From Anaeramoeba flamelloides (taxonomy: Eukaryota; Metamonada; Anaeramoebidae), in the NCBI GenBank assembly GCA_027625915.1, contig JANTQA010000015.1:9825001-9889000 (forward strand): 64,000 nt of DNA, given 5' to 3'. The position numbers were made by a program, and so were the translations under genes. The notes below the pieces were generated by a model, which was not told the origin of the DNA, did not search any database, and saw nothing but the letters and a program-made list of their open reading frames with translations. Positions 32,784-44,373 of this stretch are shown here, in pieces (position 1 is the first letter of the stretch; every line of letters starts with the position of its first letter).

Positions 32784-34622
32784 TGTTAAAAAAAATATAA
32801 TTACAAAAAAATGATTTGAATAGTTAGATTTTTTCTGAAATAATTTGAACAAGAAAAAGAAAGCTCTAGTTAAAAAAATTTATTTATTTTTGTTCTCTTT
32901 CACAATTTGCTCCAAAATAATATTTCGGAAAATCCATCTCAAAACCTTCAAAAAAAAAGAACGAATTATGGCTCAAGAAAAATAATAAATTTTTTTCGTA
33001 ATTATTTTCAAATTTAAAGAAAAAAACATAAAGTAGTGAATAGAATCAACACTTATTATAAGTTGAGACAATAACAGAAGTAGACTTATTAAATTGTAAC
33101 GATCTTATTACTAATGTCTTTATTTTGAGAAACAATAAATCAAAAGAAACTTAATTAGAAACAGAATGTTCGGTGTTCTGAAAAACCATTTTAAAACACA
33201 AACAGCCATTAGATAAATATCAGATCGTTTTTAAATTGATTATTAACTTTGTACAGAATTTTTTAACTTTTCGAGTGTCTATAGAAAGGGGTTGGAAATT
33301 ATACAGGTCTGTCACAGTATTGGTAAAGTATGTTTAACATTTACCTCTTTGGATAATTTAAAGGTCAAGCCAATGGATAAAAATTAAAATACTGCTCTGA
33401 ATTTCACAAAAAACAAGTAAAATGTTATGTGAAATTTCATGAGATAAAAATAAACTTTCTTTTAATATGCCAAAAATCTGAAAAATTGTACGGGTTTGAA
33501 TTTCCTTTAATTAATATGCCTTTAAATAATATTTGGTGAAAATTTCAAAACTAATTTAATTTTCATGAATTTGACCCCCATGAATGTCAAAAATCAGAAG
33601 AAACATGCAGCATATTTCAATTTTTTTCTGTTACATCCAAATTAAAATTGAATTTTGAGAAATATCAAAATATTTTTTTTTGAGCTAAAATTTCATTGTT
33701 CAACATTTAAGAGATTTCTCTAACATTAATTGAAACAGAAAAAAAATGGAAAAACCAATTTTTTTTAAGGGACATGTCTCTATTAAATTTTTTTACTTAA
33801 ATTTAATAGAGATTGAGAAAATTTTTTGCCAATTATTTGATTTGAAAGACCTTGTTTATTTTCATATTAAACTTATTTCTAGATCAAGAATCCTTATATA
33901 GAAATGGGCCAAAAAAAAAAAAAAAATAATAATAGAAACTTGCATTAAAATAATTCTTGTTTTTTTTAATTTTATTCTTTATTAAGATTTGTATGAAAAA
34001 TGTTCAAAAAATGTTTTCTTAATATTTTAAGTTTTTTTTCAAAATTTTTCCTTTTTCCAACAACTATAAAACTTTTCAATATGACGACAAGGTACAGGTT
34101 TTTTGTCTAAAAACTTGATATTTCTGATAGTAAAAAAATTCATTTTAATAAAATAATAAAAATGTTTGGGGTTGAAGCAGATATTTAATCATCAAAAATA
34201 ATTTTCAGAAATCAAAAAACAAAAACAGCGCCAAAATTTTTGTTTTTTTATTAAAATTGAATTTTTTTACTCTTAGAATAGTTTTTTGTGGATAAGAAAC
34301 CAATTTCATGTGGTGACATTGAAAAATTTTTATACTTATTGGAAAAATAACAAATTCCGTTATGAAAAACTCAAAATATTAAGACCACAGTTTTTGCACA
34401 TATGTACATGTAAAAACAATTAATTAATTATTTTGACAACAAAAAAATCTTCACAATTATATTTTTATAAAAATTGGTAATTTCCAAACCCAAATCAAGA
34501 ATAATTATCAACGGTATACAAAATGAGTCAAATTTCTTCACCAATTCAAAATAATTTGCAATTTAAAATTAAAAAAAAAACAAAAGGAATTTAAAAATAA
34601 TAAACTAGAACAAATTGTATTC
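32784..34622. other. Region upstream of the CAP-Gly gene
   Basis: Contains the presumed CAP-Gly promoter. At 33786-33817 there is a short inverted repeat (CTCTATTAAAT / ATTTAATAGAG). Otherwise AT-rich with no conserved frame. I see no gene. Confidence 0.45.
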
Positions 34623-35158
34623 TAAACCCCAATTCAAAATTTTTAACACACCAAAATTCGACTTGTGAAAAAAAAAACTTATTTAATCAATTCAAGAATA
34701 TTTACCAAATTAGAACCATTTGCAATTGAAATTTTAACACTTCTTTATAAATTACAATACTCACAAAACAATAAATAAATAATTATCAATACCAATAAAT
34801 CACCAATGTGTTAAAAATATTGGAGAGAGCAAAACAAAAAAAAATACATTAGTAAATTTGTTTAAATTCTTTTAGGGATTATTGATCGATCAAAGGTTAG
34901 CTACTACAAACTAATTATATTTGAGTTCTTCTATTTGGAACAACTTGACTTTAACATAGTATCAACTGTTCAAAAAAATTTTGATCGAACTAAACAAATT
35001 ACGTAAATCAAAGAATGAAATGAAAACCAAAACTAAAAGATGAAAAAATGATTTTCATATTTTACAAAAATCTAAATTATCTCCAATTTCAATGAAATTG
35101 TATTATTGTGATTGTTTGTAACTTTTTATCTGTGTGGGAAATTTTGAATTTTAGTTTA
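34623..35158. mobile_element. Family D element, copy 3 (536 bp)
   Basis: Starts TAAACCCCAATTCAAAATTT and ends AAATTTTGAATTTTAGTTTA, giving inverted ends of about 30 bp that include an ACACA/TGTGT block. The inside carries TTATTGATCGATCA. It aligns along its whole length with 55961-56499 with few gaps, so these two copies are the youngest of the family in this window. Confidence 0.8.
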
Positions 35159-35842
35159 CTTGGAATTAATTTTTTTTGATTTCTTACATGTATTATTAAA
35201 AATTGACTTTTTTTGTGATAATTTTTACATTAAAAAGAATTTTAAAAATACTATCAAAATTAAAACAGTGATATTCAAAAAAACCGAACAATTCTATTTT
35301 TCTCTTCTATTGAAAATATGTTTAAAAATCCAAAAAATTATTTCTATATTTTAATTGTCAAGTAAACATTAACTGTTCTAATTGTGTCATTGTTTAAAGG
35401 CTCTAAATATATCAATTTTTTCATTTTTACAATGTAGAAAGTAAGAAAATCAAAAAATTTCAAAAAGTCAAAGAGATCATCATCAAAAATTAAAATCTTA
35501 TTTAATTATTAACTTTTAAAATTATTATTATTTTTTTTTCAATTTTAAATATTTAAAAGTATTCATCCACAGATTAAAATCTTTTTTTTTTTTTTTTTTT
35601 TCGTTTTATATCAAAAATGGCGATTTTTATAATTTTTCTTGATTTTTTGTTCTACAATTAAATGTCTGTTTATCACATAGTATAATCAGATTAGTATTGA
35701 ATTATAGGGAAGTTAATAAATTTTACTTTGCTATTATAACTTTTCTACTAATAAATAACTTGATAAGAAAATAAATTTTATAATTATCTTCTTAGGTTTA
35801 TTTTTAAGTAAGTTACAAATCTGGCGTTTTAAAGCAGAACAA

Positions 35843-35880
<38 letters not shown>

Positions 35881-36648
35881 CACTAATCTTTAGTTATTAT
35901 TATATAAATTAATTATTTTAATCTGTTGAGAAAGTACCTTATTCGCCATAACCAATACCAAAGAGACACGTTGCTATTTTATACTCGGAATTCATTTCGA
36001 ATGTTCATCCTTATAATTTAATCGTTAATCAAATAACAAATGTAAATAACCCCCTTAACAATCTACTTTCTTCCCTCTAATAAAGCCTGTACTAAAGTTT
36101 CAGAGAGATTGTTTTTTTTTTGGTGGTTTCTTTTTATTTACTTGCCCTTTTTATGTGTATATTTGTCGTGTGAACTAAGAATCTTAACCAAAAAGACTAT
36201 TTTAGAATTTAAAAAAGAAAATCAGTTGAAATTTTATCGGATTTAAATTTCAAATATAAGTAAAATTAAACAGAAGAAATAAATGTGTACTAAGTGGCCA
36301 AAAATATCGATGTCCAGATTTAAAATTCTGTGCTTTTAAATTAAACCTATATTTTTTTTGTCTTTTTGTTGCAATATAAAATATAATTCAACACCGAATC
36401 ATATAACCTAAAACAAAATTAATTTTAAAGGTTAATCCATTTTAAAATATCAGTAAAATTAAAAATTATGTATTGAATTTATTCAAAATTTTTATCGAAT
36501 TTTTCCGATTAATTATGATATTTGTCTTTTTGTTTTTAACAAAAATTTTTGCTAAAAAGTGACTCCATTTTTTGAATAAAAAATTTTCCAATTAGATCCT
36601 TCTTTTTGAAGTATTCCTTTTTTTAATAGCCAAACTTAAAGGAACCAA
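35159..36648. other. Intergenic with TA microsatellite
   Basis: A TA dinucleotide run lies near 35849-35879 and a T tract at 35583-35602. The patch 35930-36110 is less AT-rich than its surroundings and non-repetitive, but no convincing exon could be read on either strand. Confidence 0.4.
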
Positions 36649-36815
36649 TACTGGTATTTGAATTCTAAATGGGAAAAAAATTTCACTATGTTTTCAATTT
36701 CCCTTTTCAAATAGAACCCAAATTACAACACACTTCTTTGAGAAGTCTATTTATTAAAGACAAATATGGAAAATGAAGTGAAAATTTTGTCCCTTTTAGA
36801 ATTCAAATACCAGTA
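36649..36815. mobile_element. Family C MITE, copy 1 (TA target)
   Basis: TA, then CTGGTATTTGAATTCTAAA at the left and TTTAGAATTCAAATACCAG then TA at the right: a perfect 19-bp inverted end with further imperfect pairing inward. About 163 bp between the TA duplications. A second copy lies at 58191-58357. Mariner-type by its TA duplication. Confidence 0.85.
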
Positions 36816-37150
36816 TCATAATTGCTTATTGTTTGTTGTAGGATTCTTTGATCATTTAATGTTTCTTCTTTCTCGAAAAAAGAAACACAAAATCTGACTT
36901 TTATTTTGAAACACGGGTTCACAAAGTCTTTATGGGTTATTTTTACAATGGTAGATTTGGAAAAGTTGAAAGTGAGATGTTTAATTTTGAAAAAAAGTTG
37001 AAAAGAGTTTGCAGACAGTGTAATGTGGTGATGAAAATAATCTTTGTTCAGGAAACAAAATAGATCCAATAATTCAGACCCTAAAGCAATCCAAGAGAAA
37101 TTTTTGGTTGGAAATTTTAAAATTGTTTTTAGATTTGGAAAGACAAGCAC
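36816..37150. CDS. Possible exon, strand uncertain
   Basis: Less AT-rich than its flanks, with two readable frames. Plus strand, about 36863-37065: a frame without a long ATG start containing FYFETRVHKVFMGYFYNGRF and FEKKLKRVCRQC, ending TAG. Minus strand, 36803-37150: 115 codons (NFSWIALGSELLDLF), with a stop that falls within the family C element. The plus frame looks more protein-like to me. No family recognised. It may be a fragment cut by the element. Confidence 0.25.
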
Positions 37151-37476
37151 AAAGCCAAAAAAACAAACAAAACTGAAAAGGAAAAAAAAAAAAATATATC
37201 AAGTTTGTCTAATTTTACTATTTTTTTTTTGTGTGTATAAGGTAAATGTATTGCTAACGATTTTTAAAAAGTGATCTTGTTGTGGCTTGGCTACTTTTTT
37301 TTTCTTTTTGTTTTGCTTTTTTATAAATTTTTTTCCAAAAAGAAAAAGAATAAGAAAATGAAAAAGAAAAAGAAAAAGAAAAGGAATTGGAATGTTGAAG
37401 AAAAAGAAAATGAAAAAGAAAAAAGAAACAGAACAGAAAAAGAAAAAAAGAAGCCAAAGATTTTTATACAAAGAAC

Positions 37477-38554
37477 TTATTTCTTTTTTGATTTTGCTTG
37501 TTCGTGTTTTTTAATTCTTTGTTTTCTGTCTTCGTTTGGATCTGGTCTAATACCCCTATTTTTAGGAAGAGAGATCATTGGTCTATTTTTCCTACCAATG
37601 ACAAAGACATTTGATAGTCTTGTAGCAAAGGAGTGTCCCTTTTCGTCTTTGATATGGATAATATCATAGGAACCAGCATGTAATTCCTTTTTGGTGATGA
37701 TTCCAATTCTTCCTGTATTTCTACCGCCTGTGATCATGACAACGTTACCAACTGCAAATTTGATAAAGCCGACAATTTTGTTTTCTTTGATATCGAATTT
37801 GATTGTGTCGTTAACCTTAATCAAAGGATCTGGATATCTGAAGGTTCTTCCATCATGGGTGACAATAAATGGAATTCTTTTCATTCCAATTTGAGATTTC
37901 TTGACTTTACATAATTTAAAGTTGGATTCCTTTTGTGTAATCTTGTGTGCTACAAATCTTCCTTTTTCATCATAAAGGATTCTGAAGTTTTCATTGGTTC
38001 GATCGATTGAGATAACATCTTTATTAATTGAATTTTTTTTTTTTTGAAATTTGATTTTGTGTTGTTAATTGTTTTTGAAAAGATTTGATGGTTAGTCTTT
38101 GGAATAAAATTAAAAATAAGAAGAAAAAAGGAATAGTTTTGTACCCATAAAACCAGTTGGATAAGTGTTGTCTGTTCTAACTTTTCCATCAACTTTGACG
38201 ACTCTTTGCATAAGGATCAAAGTAACTTCTTTTCCCGTTAAAGCATATTTTAATTTATTTCGGAGTAAAAGTGTCAATGGAAGACATTCTCTTAATTTGT
38301 GTGGACCAGTTGATGGTCTTGGTGCCTTTTTTTTTTTTTTTTTAAAAAAAAAGTAAATTGATTTGGTTTTTAGGTTAGAAGCAAAGGAAGAAAAAAGTTT
38401 TTTTTAGTATTTTTTTTTTTCTTTCTTGAGAAACAAAAAAAAAAGTGCCTTGAAAAGGAATTAAAAAACAAACCCATGTGCCACCTAATTTATCTAACAT
38501 CCAATTTTTTGGTGTGTTTAATCTTTTTAAATGTTTTCTTGGTCCCCGAGTCAT
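37477..38554 (-). CDS. RPS4: Ribosomal protein eS4 (RPS4)
   Basis: Component of the small ribosomal subunit. Three exons in phase: 38554-38474 (27 codons), 38325-38145 and 38018-37477. The protein runs [59 protein letters not shown]-like [32 protein letters not shown] (KOW motif) and [20 protein letters not shown]. The order S4-type RNA-binding region, central eS4 domain and C-terminal KOW agrees with the family, and the length (about 268) is close to the usual 263. The introns are short (128-148 bp): the first has a GTTTGT donor, the second GTACAA. Position of the first intron after GGTW matches the family APRP joint. Confidence 0.95.
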
Positions 38555-40279
38555 TCTTTATGAAAAAAAAAGTAAAATCAAAAATGAAAAAAAAATGAAA
38601 TAACCTCAAGTTCCTTTTATTTCAGGACTTAATAATAATTGTTTACAATAACCAGTTAGTATTTCTTTTACTGGCATTTGAAATTCAAATTTGACAAGAA
38701 TACAGGTTGTTATCATATTTTCAATACTGAAATCTTGGTTTTATTAAGGAATTATAGTACAGCTAATACCTTTTCAGTGTGTCCAATAAAAAAAAGTTCC
38801 AACTAAAGAAATTGAGTTAACAGAAATAACCATTTATTTCTTTGAAAACTCTCGTTGTGAAAGATAAGGAAAAGAAATGTACAGTCTTTCCAAGTTATCA
38901 TGAAATTTCTGCAATATCAAATTTTAATGTTGATATAAGTTTTTAAAAAGTTCAAAATGAGAATAATAAAGCTCATTTGAAAATAAAAATTTCTTAATTC
39001 ACCCAATATTCAAGAATTTTTTCTGATATTCAATAAATACATTTTCAGAACCCAAAATGACTCTTAACATCAAACATTTGTTGAGATACGATAAAAAATT
39101 TACTCTTAAAAAAAAAGAATTTTTTTTCGATAAAATTAAAAGAAGATTCTTATTCAAATTAATTATTTTTTAAAAAATAATTTCAATATGAGTTTCTTAT
39201 TCTTATATTCTTAGATTTAAAAGTCATTATCAACATCAAAATTTGATATTGAAGAAGCTTTTAGATAGCCTTGGAACAGTTATACAATTTTCACCATTTA
39301 TTATTCAAAGTCCGATACTCTTATTTTCCCATTATTTAATGAAAATATTTATTTCAATTTCCAAAATGAATATTAAATATTACTGTTACAATCAAATTAC
39401 CAGAGTAAAAAATTTTTCTTATAGTTCATTAACCAAGTTTAATTAAATATATAAAAAAATCATTTCTAAAAAATATTGTAAAGATCTTTGGGTTTTACTT
39501 CAACAAATATCAACTAGAAAAATATTTTGTAATGTGAACTAAAAGTTATCATTTTTTAATTGGAAAATAATAGTATATTTTAATGTTGTAAATTCCTTGA
39601 AAGAAAACTAGTGTAAAAAAAGAAATCGATTTAAATTTTAGGATAACACTGAAAAGTCTGGAATGAAAAAATAAATTAAATTATTTTTTAATTTACCATT
39701 TTGGGAAAAAATTTAAACAGAAATAAAGTTCAACACAATATTTAATTTGAAACATTAAAAGACTTAGTAAAAAAAGATAGGTAAAATCAATTATAAGAAC
39801 AAAATTAACTTCAAATAATTATCCATTCTATCATTTTGAACCAAACCATCAAACAAAATTGAAATCTAATTTTTTATCAAAATCCAATGAGTAGTTATTG
39901 AGATCTCAAAAATAAACAATTTTTTACAATAAATTTCAACATTTTATATAAAATCCCACCAAAAAAATTCATAAGACACAAAAAAAGAATTAAAAAACCA
40001 TTAGTTTGCCGAATTATCCACTTTATCTCAATCATTGATTTTTTCTTTTATTACCCGGTTTTATTTTTTGTTTTCGGGTTCTATTAGTTTTCCAATTAAA
40101 GAAATGCGTTACGCTTTATTTTCATGTTTCGCCTTTTTAACAAAATTGTAAAAATCTTTTTTAATTTTTTATCTGATTAGCAAACCCTACACACATACAA
40201 TGTAATCTAGTACTTATTTTAACATAAATTTGATTAAAGTTGATCAACAACGACCATAATAAACTTAAATTAAATAAAT
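38555..40279. other. Upstream of RPS4, intergenic
   Basis: 1.7 kb, AT-rich. It contains a diverged family I fragment at about 39770-39960. No coding frame recognised; a 67-codon plus-strand frame at 39243-39446 looks like chance. Confidence 0.45.
39770..39960. repeat. Family I fragment, copy 2
   Basis: GGTAAAATCAATTATAAGAA, TTAACTTCAAATAATTATCC, CCAAACCATCAAACAAAATT and GAGATCTCAAAAATAAACAA follow the order seen at 63280-63440. The ends are not preserved. Confidence 0.5.
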
Positions 40280-40480
40280 TACAGTCAGTTTCACTTTTAA
40301 GGCACAAACTTTCAACGAAATTTAAGGCACAAAAAAATCTCAAATTAAAGCACATTTTTTTGGAATTTTAATTTTCACAAATTATTTTACTAGAATTTGA
40401 ATTGTGTGCCTTAATTTGAGATTTTTATTGTGCCTTAAATTTCGAAGAAAGTTTGTGTCTTAAAAGTGAAACTGACTGTA
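40280..40480. mobile_element. Family A MITE, copy 3 (best preserved)
   Basis: TA then CAGTCAGTTTCACTTTTAAG at the left and CTTAAAAGTGAAACTGACTG then TA at the right: a perfect 20-bp terminal repeat with intact TA duplication. Internally it has the three GCACA blocks of the family. Its good condition suggests a recent insertion. Confidence 0.9.
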
Positions 40481-42047
40481 TCCTTTTTACGTATAGTCAT
40501 TTTTTAGAATTAATTTATAGTAAAAAGATCTTGATCCTTTTTAGTTGGATTTTGTGAATGAAAAAAGAAAGAAGAAAAAGTGAGAAAATATTTTTTTTGT
40601 TATGAAATCTCCCCTTTTATAAATTTTGATAGTTTATATGGATTAATAAATTGAGTAATTTCATCTTATTAGAAAAAATCAAGAAAAATAAATAGAATAC
40701 TCTTTCTTGAGTACTAGCAAAAAACGACCTTTCATTTTATTCGCAATAATTTCACGTATTTCTGGAAATTTAAAAGATTTATTAATATTTTAGGTTTATA
40801 ATTATTCATATGGTAAAAAAGTAGATATTATTATAAAAAGTTACTTAATTAGGTTTATTATTATTTTTTATTTATTTATTATTTATGGGAATTAATTTTA
40901 TTAGTTTTAAAGTATTTATAAAATTGAGAAATAATAAAAATATTTAATAGACTTTTTAATATTTATTTTATTAATAACCCATTGAAATGTTTTAGATTGG
41001 GTATTAATTTATTATTCAGAAATAATCAAATTCATAAGTATTTATTTAGTGTTTGAACTCTAATTTTACTGGATTTGTTAAAATATATACTGATAGCATT
41101 TATAAATTTATTGATTTGGTTGTTTGGTTTATATTATTTGTTAAAAAAGGAAGATCTTAAATTGAAATCTACATTGAATAAAATAACAATAATATTTATT
41201 CAAACTGTAAAATAATTATTGCATTTTTTTTTTGAAATTAATTATATTTATTATACAAAGTAATTTTTAAGACTTTGTTATTATATTATTCTTGTATTTT
41301 TTTTTTATATAATTTGTTCAGGACTAAATAATTACTTTTTTTTAGGAGAGAAAGTAATTTTTGTTTAGAATTTGAAAATATATTGGCTTTGATTTTTTTT
41401 TAAAAAAGGGTAAAATGTATCAAAAATCATTTAAAACAATAGATCATATCTTACAATAGGATTTAAAGAAATTTTGGTTTTAAGTAATTAGATTTTTACT
41501 TCATTTTTCAAATTCAATGTTTATGTTGTCATTTAATTTTCGTTTATATTTAATAGAATATTGTTTTAGGATATCTGGCCATTTAAAAATTTTCCCGGAA
41601 AGACAAAAAAATCTTTTAGAAAATAATGTGTAAAGCTTGTAAAAAGTTTATTAAGATTAAATAGTGCAAATTTCTAAATGAAAAAATAAAAAAAATCAAA
41701 ATATTCATGAGAAGATCATTCAACAAAGTAAGAAAGAAGAAAAAAAAGATATTTCATTTCTTTTAGAAAATGGAATAAAAAAACTCTCAATTTTTTACGA
41801 ACTTTTTGATTTTTATTTCTTAGTATCTAATTTACTTACTTTCACGTTTTATTGGTTCGAAATAAGTTATAAAATACATGTTAAAATGAAAAAATACCAA
41901 ATTATCTTAAATTACAAGATTTCACATCTGTAATTTAATTTTTTTTTCCATTAAGATTTTTAATCGCTTCTAAATATTGTTTTTTTTTTTTTTCTTTTTT
42001 TTTTATTATTATTATTTAAAAGAAGAGTTGTTAATTCCTCTTATTTG
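40481..42047. other. Intergenic, AT-rich
   Basis: 1.6 kb of very AT-rich DNA with T and A runs and no open frame of note. I see nothing definable in it. Confidence 0.5.
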
Positions 42048-42480
42048 TCCTGTTTTTTTAATTAATTTAAGAAATAAACCAAAAATTTTGAAATTTTGGG
42101 TTTATTTTACATATTAAAAAAACACCTAAGGACACTTCAATTAACTAATCTTGAATTTAAAAGAATAGAGAAAACTCTAAAATATTTGACTCAAAATTTA
42201 AAACTTCTGGAAAATCTAGTACACTTGATGGAACTACAAGGCATTTGACATCTTTTCTAAATTTTGGATTCGTTCCGATAATTAAATAAATTTTCAGTTT
42301 ATTTCGAAGATAATACAGACACTCATCATTAAGTTTTCCAGACTTCAAAAGAAAAGAGAAAAATCAAAAATTTTCAGTTTATTACAAAAATTAAAAAAAA
42401 AACCTAGAACACTTAACAAAAAAGGAAAAATTAAAAAAAACCTTACAGATAAATTAATACAAAAAATAAATATTTTTCCA
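42048..42480. repeat. Family J foldback and associated repeats
   Basis: 42048-42130 is an imperfect palindrome: TTTTTTAATTAATTTAAGAA, AAATAAACCAAAAATTTTG, then the complement, then AAAAAAACACCTAAGG. It is followed by diverged blocks (AAAACCTAGAACACTTAAC) shared with 21250-21280. Resembles the foldback inserted in the LINE. Confidence 0.55.
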
Positions 42481-43648
42481 ATTTAAAAGAAAAAATAATT
42501 CTTTAATAGTCCAAATAATTGATTCCCTATTTGAAAGATATTTATTAGATTTAAAATACTTTAATAATCTAATAAAATGACCCTCTTTTCTGTGAAAAAA
42601 AAATAATTTCTTTGAACTTTTTCCTATTAAATATAAAAAAAATCTTAATAGAACATTGAAAATTGGATTTTCAACCTCAATTGTAAAATATCTTTAAAAA
42701 ATACTTTTTGATCAAAGATCTCTTATTAACCAACTCCTTTTTATTCTAAGTGAGGCTATTACAAAGTAAAAAATTACTATTTTATTAAAAAAAAACTTGT
42801 AATATCAATACAACAGTTTTGTATGTTAAGTACTATCTACATCTTTTATAAAAAATAAATGATAATTCATGCCACCTCTTTAATCATTGTATAATTTTGT
42901 CACAATAAAGTCCTAGATGAAACAATTTACTTTTTCTTCGAAATACATAACTCAACCAATAATTAGTACAAAAATAAAAACAGTTAAAAAAAAAGTATTA
43001 ACTTGGGATCTTAAAAGTGATTTCAAGAAAGAACAATTCCAAAATTGGTCAAAATAATTAATAATAGTATTTAAAGTTTAAGTGTGATAAATATCCAATT
43101 AATCATCTTTTTTTCCCTAATTTAAAAATTCTTTCATTCGAAATCTTAGTTGGCCCTATATGTAAAAATAAAAATTTATCAAACAAATAAACCAACACGG
43201 AAAATTGTTTCCCAATTTCTCTTAAGAATTTGTTTGTCAAAAATAGGATAATTCGAAAAGGAAGTGAAAATTATTTCCCAATGATTATTCACGGACCAGT
43301 AAAAAAAAAACAAAGAGCAGCTATTCCACTTAATGAGAAAAGAATAAATTTATTTTATGTTTTAAAAATAACGATTTGATCCTAACCAACGTGTTAACAA
43401 TGCAGTCTTGAAATTCAAAAGATAAAAAGAAAAAGCTAAATCTATTTTTAAAATTCATTTTTCTCTATTTTTCCATCGAAAAAGAAAATTAATAAAAAGA
43501 GAAACAAAACTTTTTTTTCAAAAAAAGGTTGACATAGTTGTGTTATTTTGAAACTTTCTCTCTTCTTTATTTTTTTTCTTTTCCAACAGCAAACTTTCTA
43601 CATTTCTTTGTTTTTGTTTTTTTTTATTCTATTTTGTTTTGTCTTTCA
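42481..43648. other. Upstream region of TOR
   Basis: Presumed TOR promoter and 5' UTR. AT-rich, no conserved repeat recognised. A T-rich stretch (43510-43640) precedes the start codon and could be translated in frame, but no upstream ATG is present in that frame. Confidence 0.45.
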
Positions 43649-44337
43649 ATGAGTGATCAACTTCTAAAAGAATTTGATAACCTCTTCCATGAAATTGGAA
43701 GCCGGGATCCAATTAAACAACAAATTTCCTTAAGACAATTTCAAAATTGGCTAAAAGCACTTTCAAGGAAATTGTCGCGGACACACTTGCAATTATTTTT
43801 GTCTGACTTAAAAATCAGGATTTTTGATTTGGTACGATCACAAAATTTCAATCACAAAATACGTGGTGTCCTGGCTTATGATCAGCTAATCAAATCGAAA
43901 ATCGAAGAAAATTTTTCGAATATCAAAAGGCTGGGCAATTATTTGAAAAACCTGCTGTCCATCAACAACAAGCAAATAATCAAAATCTCTACCGTGATCT
44001 TGGGGAATTTGGCTTCAGTCACGGACTCATTAAATTCCCATTTTGTCGTCCACCAATTGAAGTGTGCTTTAGAGTGGCTTGGTGGTTCAAGTGTCAACAT
44101 GAGGAAATACGCCGCCCTTTTAATCTTTCAAGAGTTGTCAAAGGCTACTCCTTCAATTGTTATGGTCTATCTTCCAAAATTGTTCCAGGCGATTACATCC
44201 ATAATTTCTGGTGAAAATAAAACACTTCGCAGAATTGCAGTTAACACTTTGTCCCAATCCTTGTCCATGATACTAAATCGAGACGATCTTTATAAAAATA
44301 AAATTTATCAAGGCTTGTATAATTATGCATTAAAGGT

Positions 44338-44373
<36 letters not shown>

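Noticed and set aside
37254-37471. Phe/Ser-rich and Lys/Glu-rich frames just downstream of RPS4
   Set aside because: Both strands of an AAAGAAA/TTTCTTT simple-sequence tract in the 3' region of RPS4.
40161-40355. 64-codon minus-strand frame
   Set aside because: Its first part runs through one arm of the family A element at 40280.
43538-43648. N-terminal extension of TOR upstream of the ATG at 43649
   Set aside because: The upstream in-frame codon is TTG in a T-rich leader giving a Phe-rich peptide; the ATG at 43649 starts the ordinary HEAT sequence.
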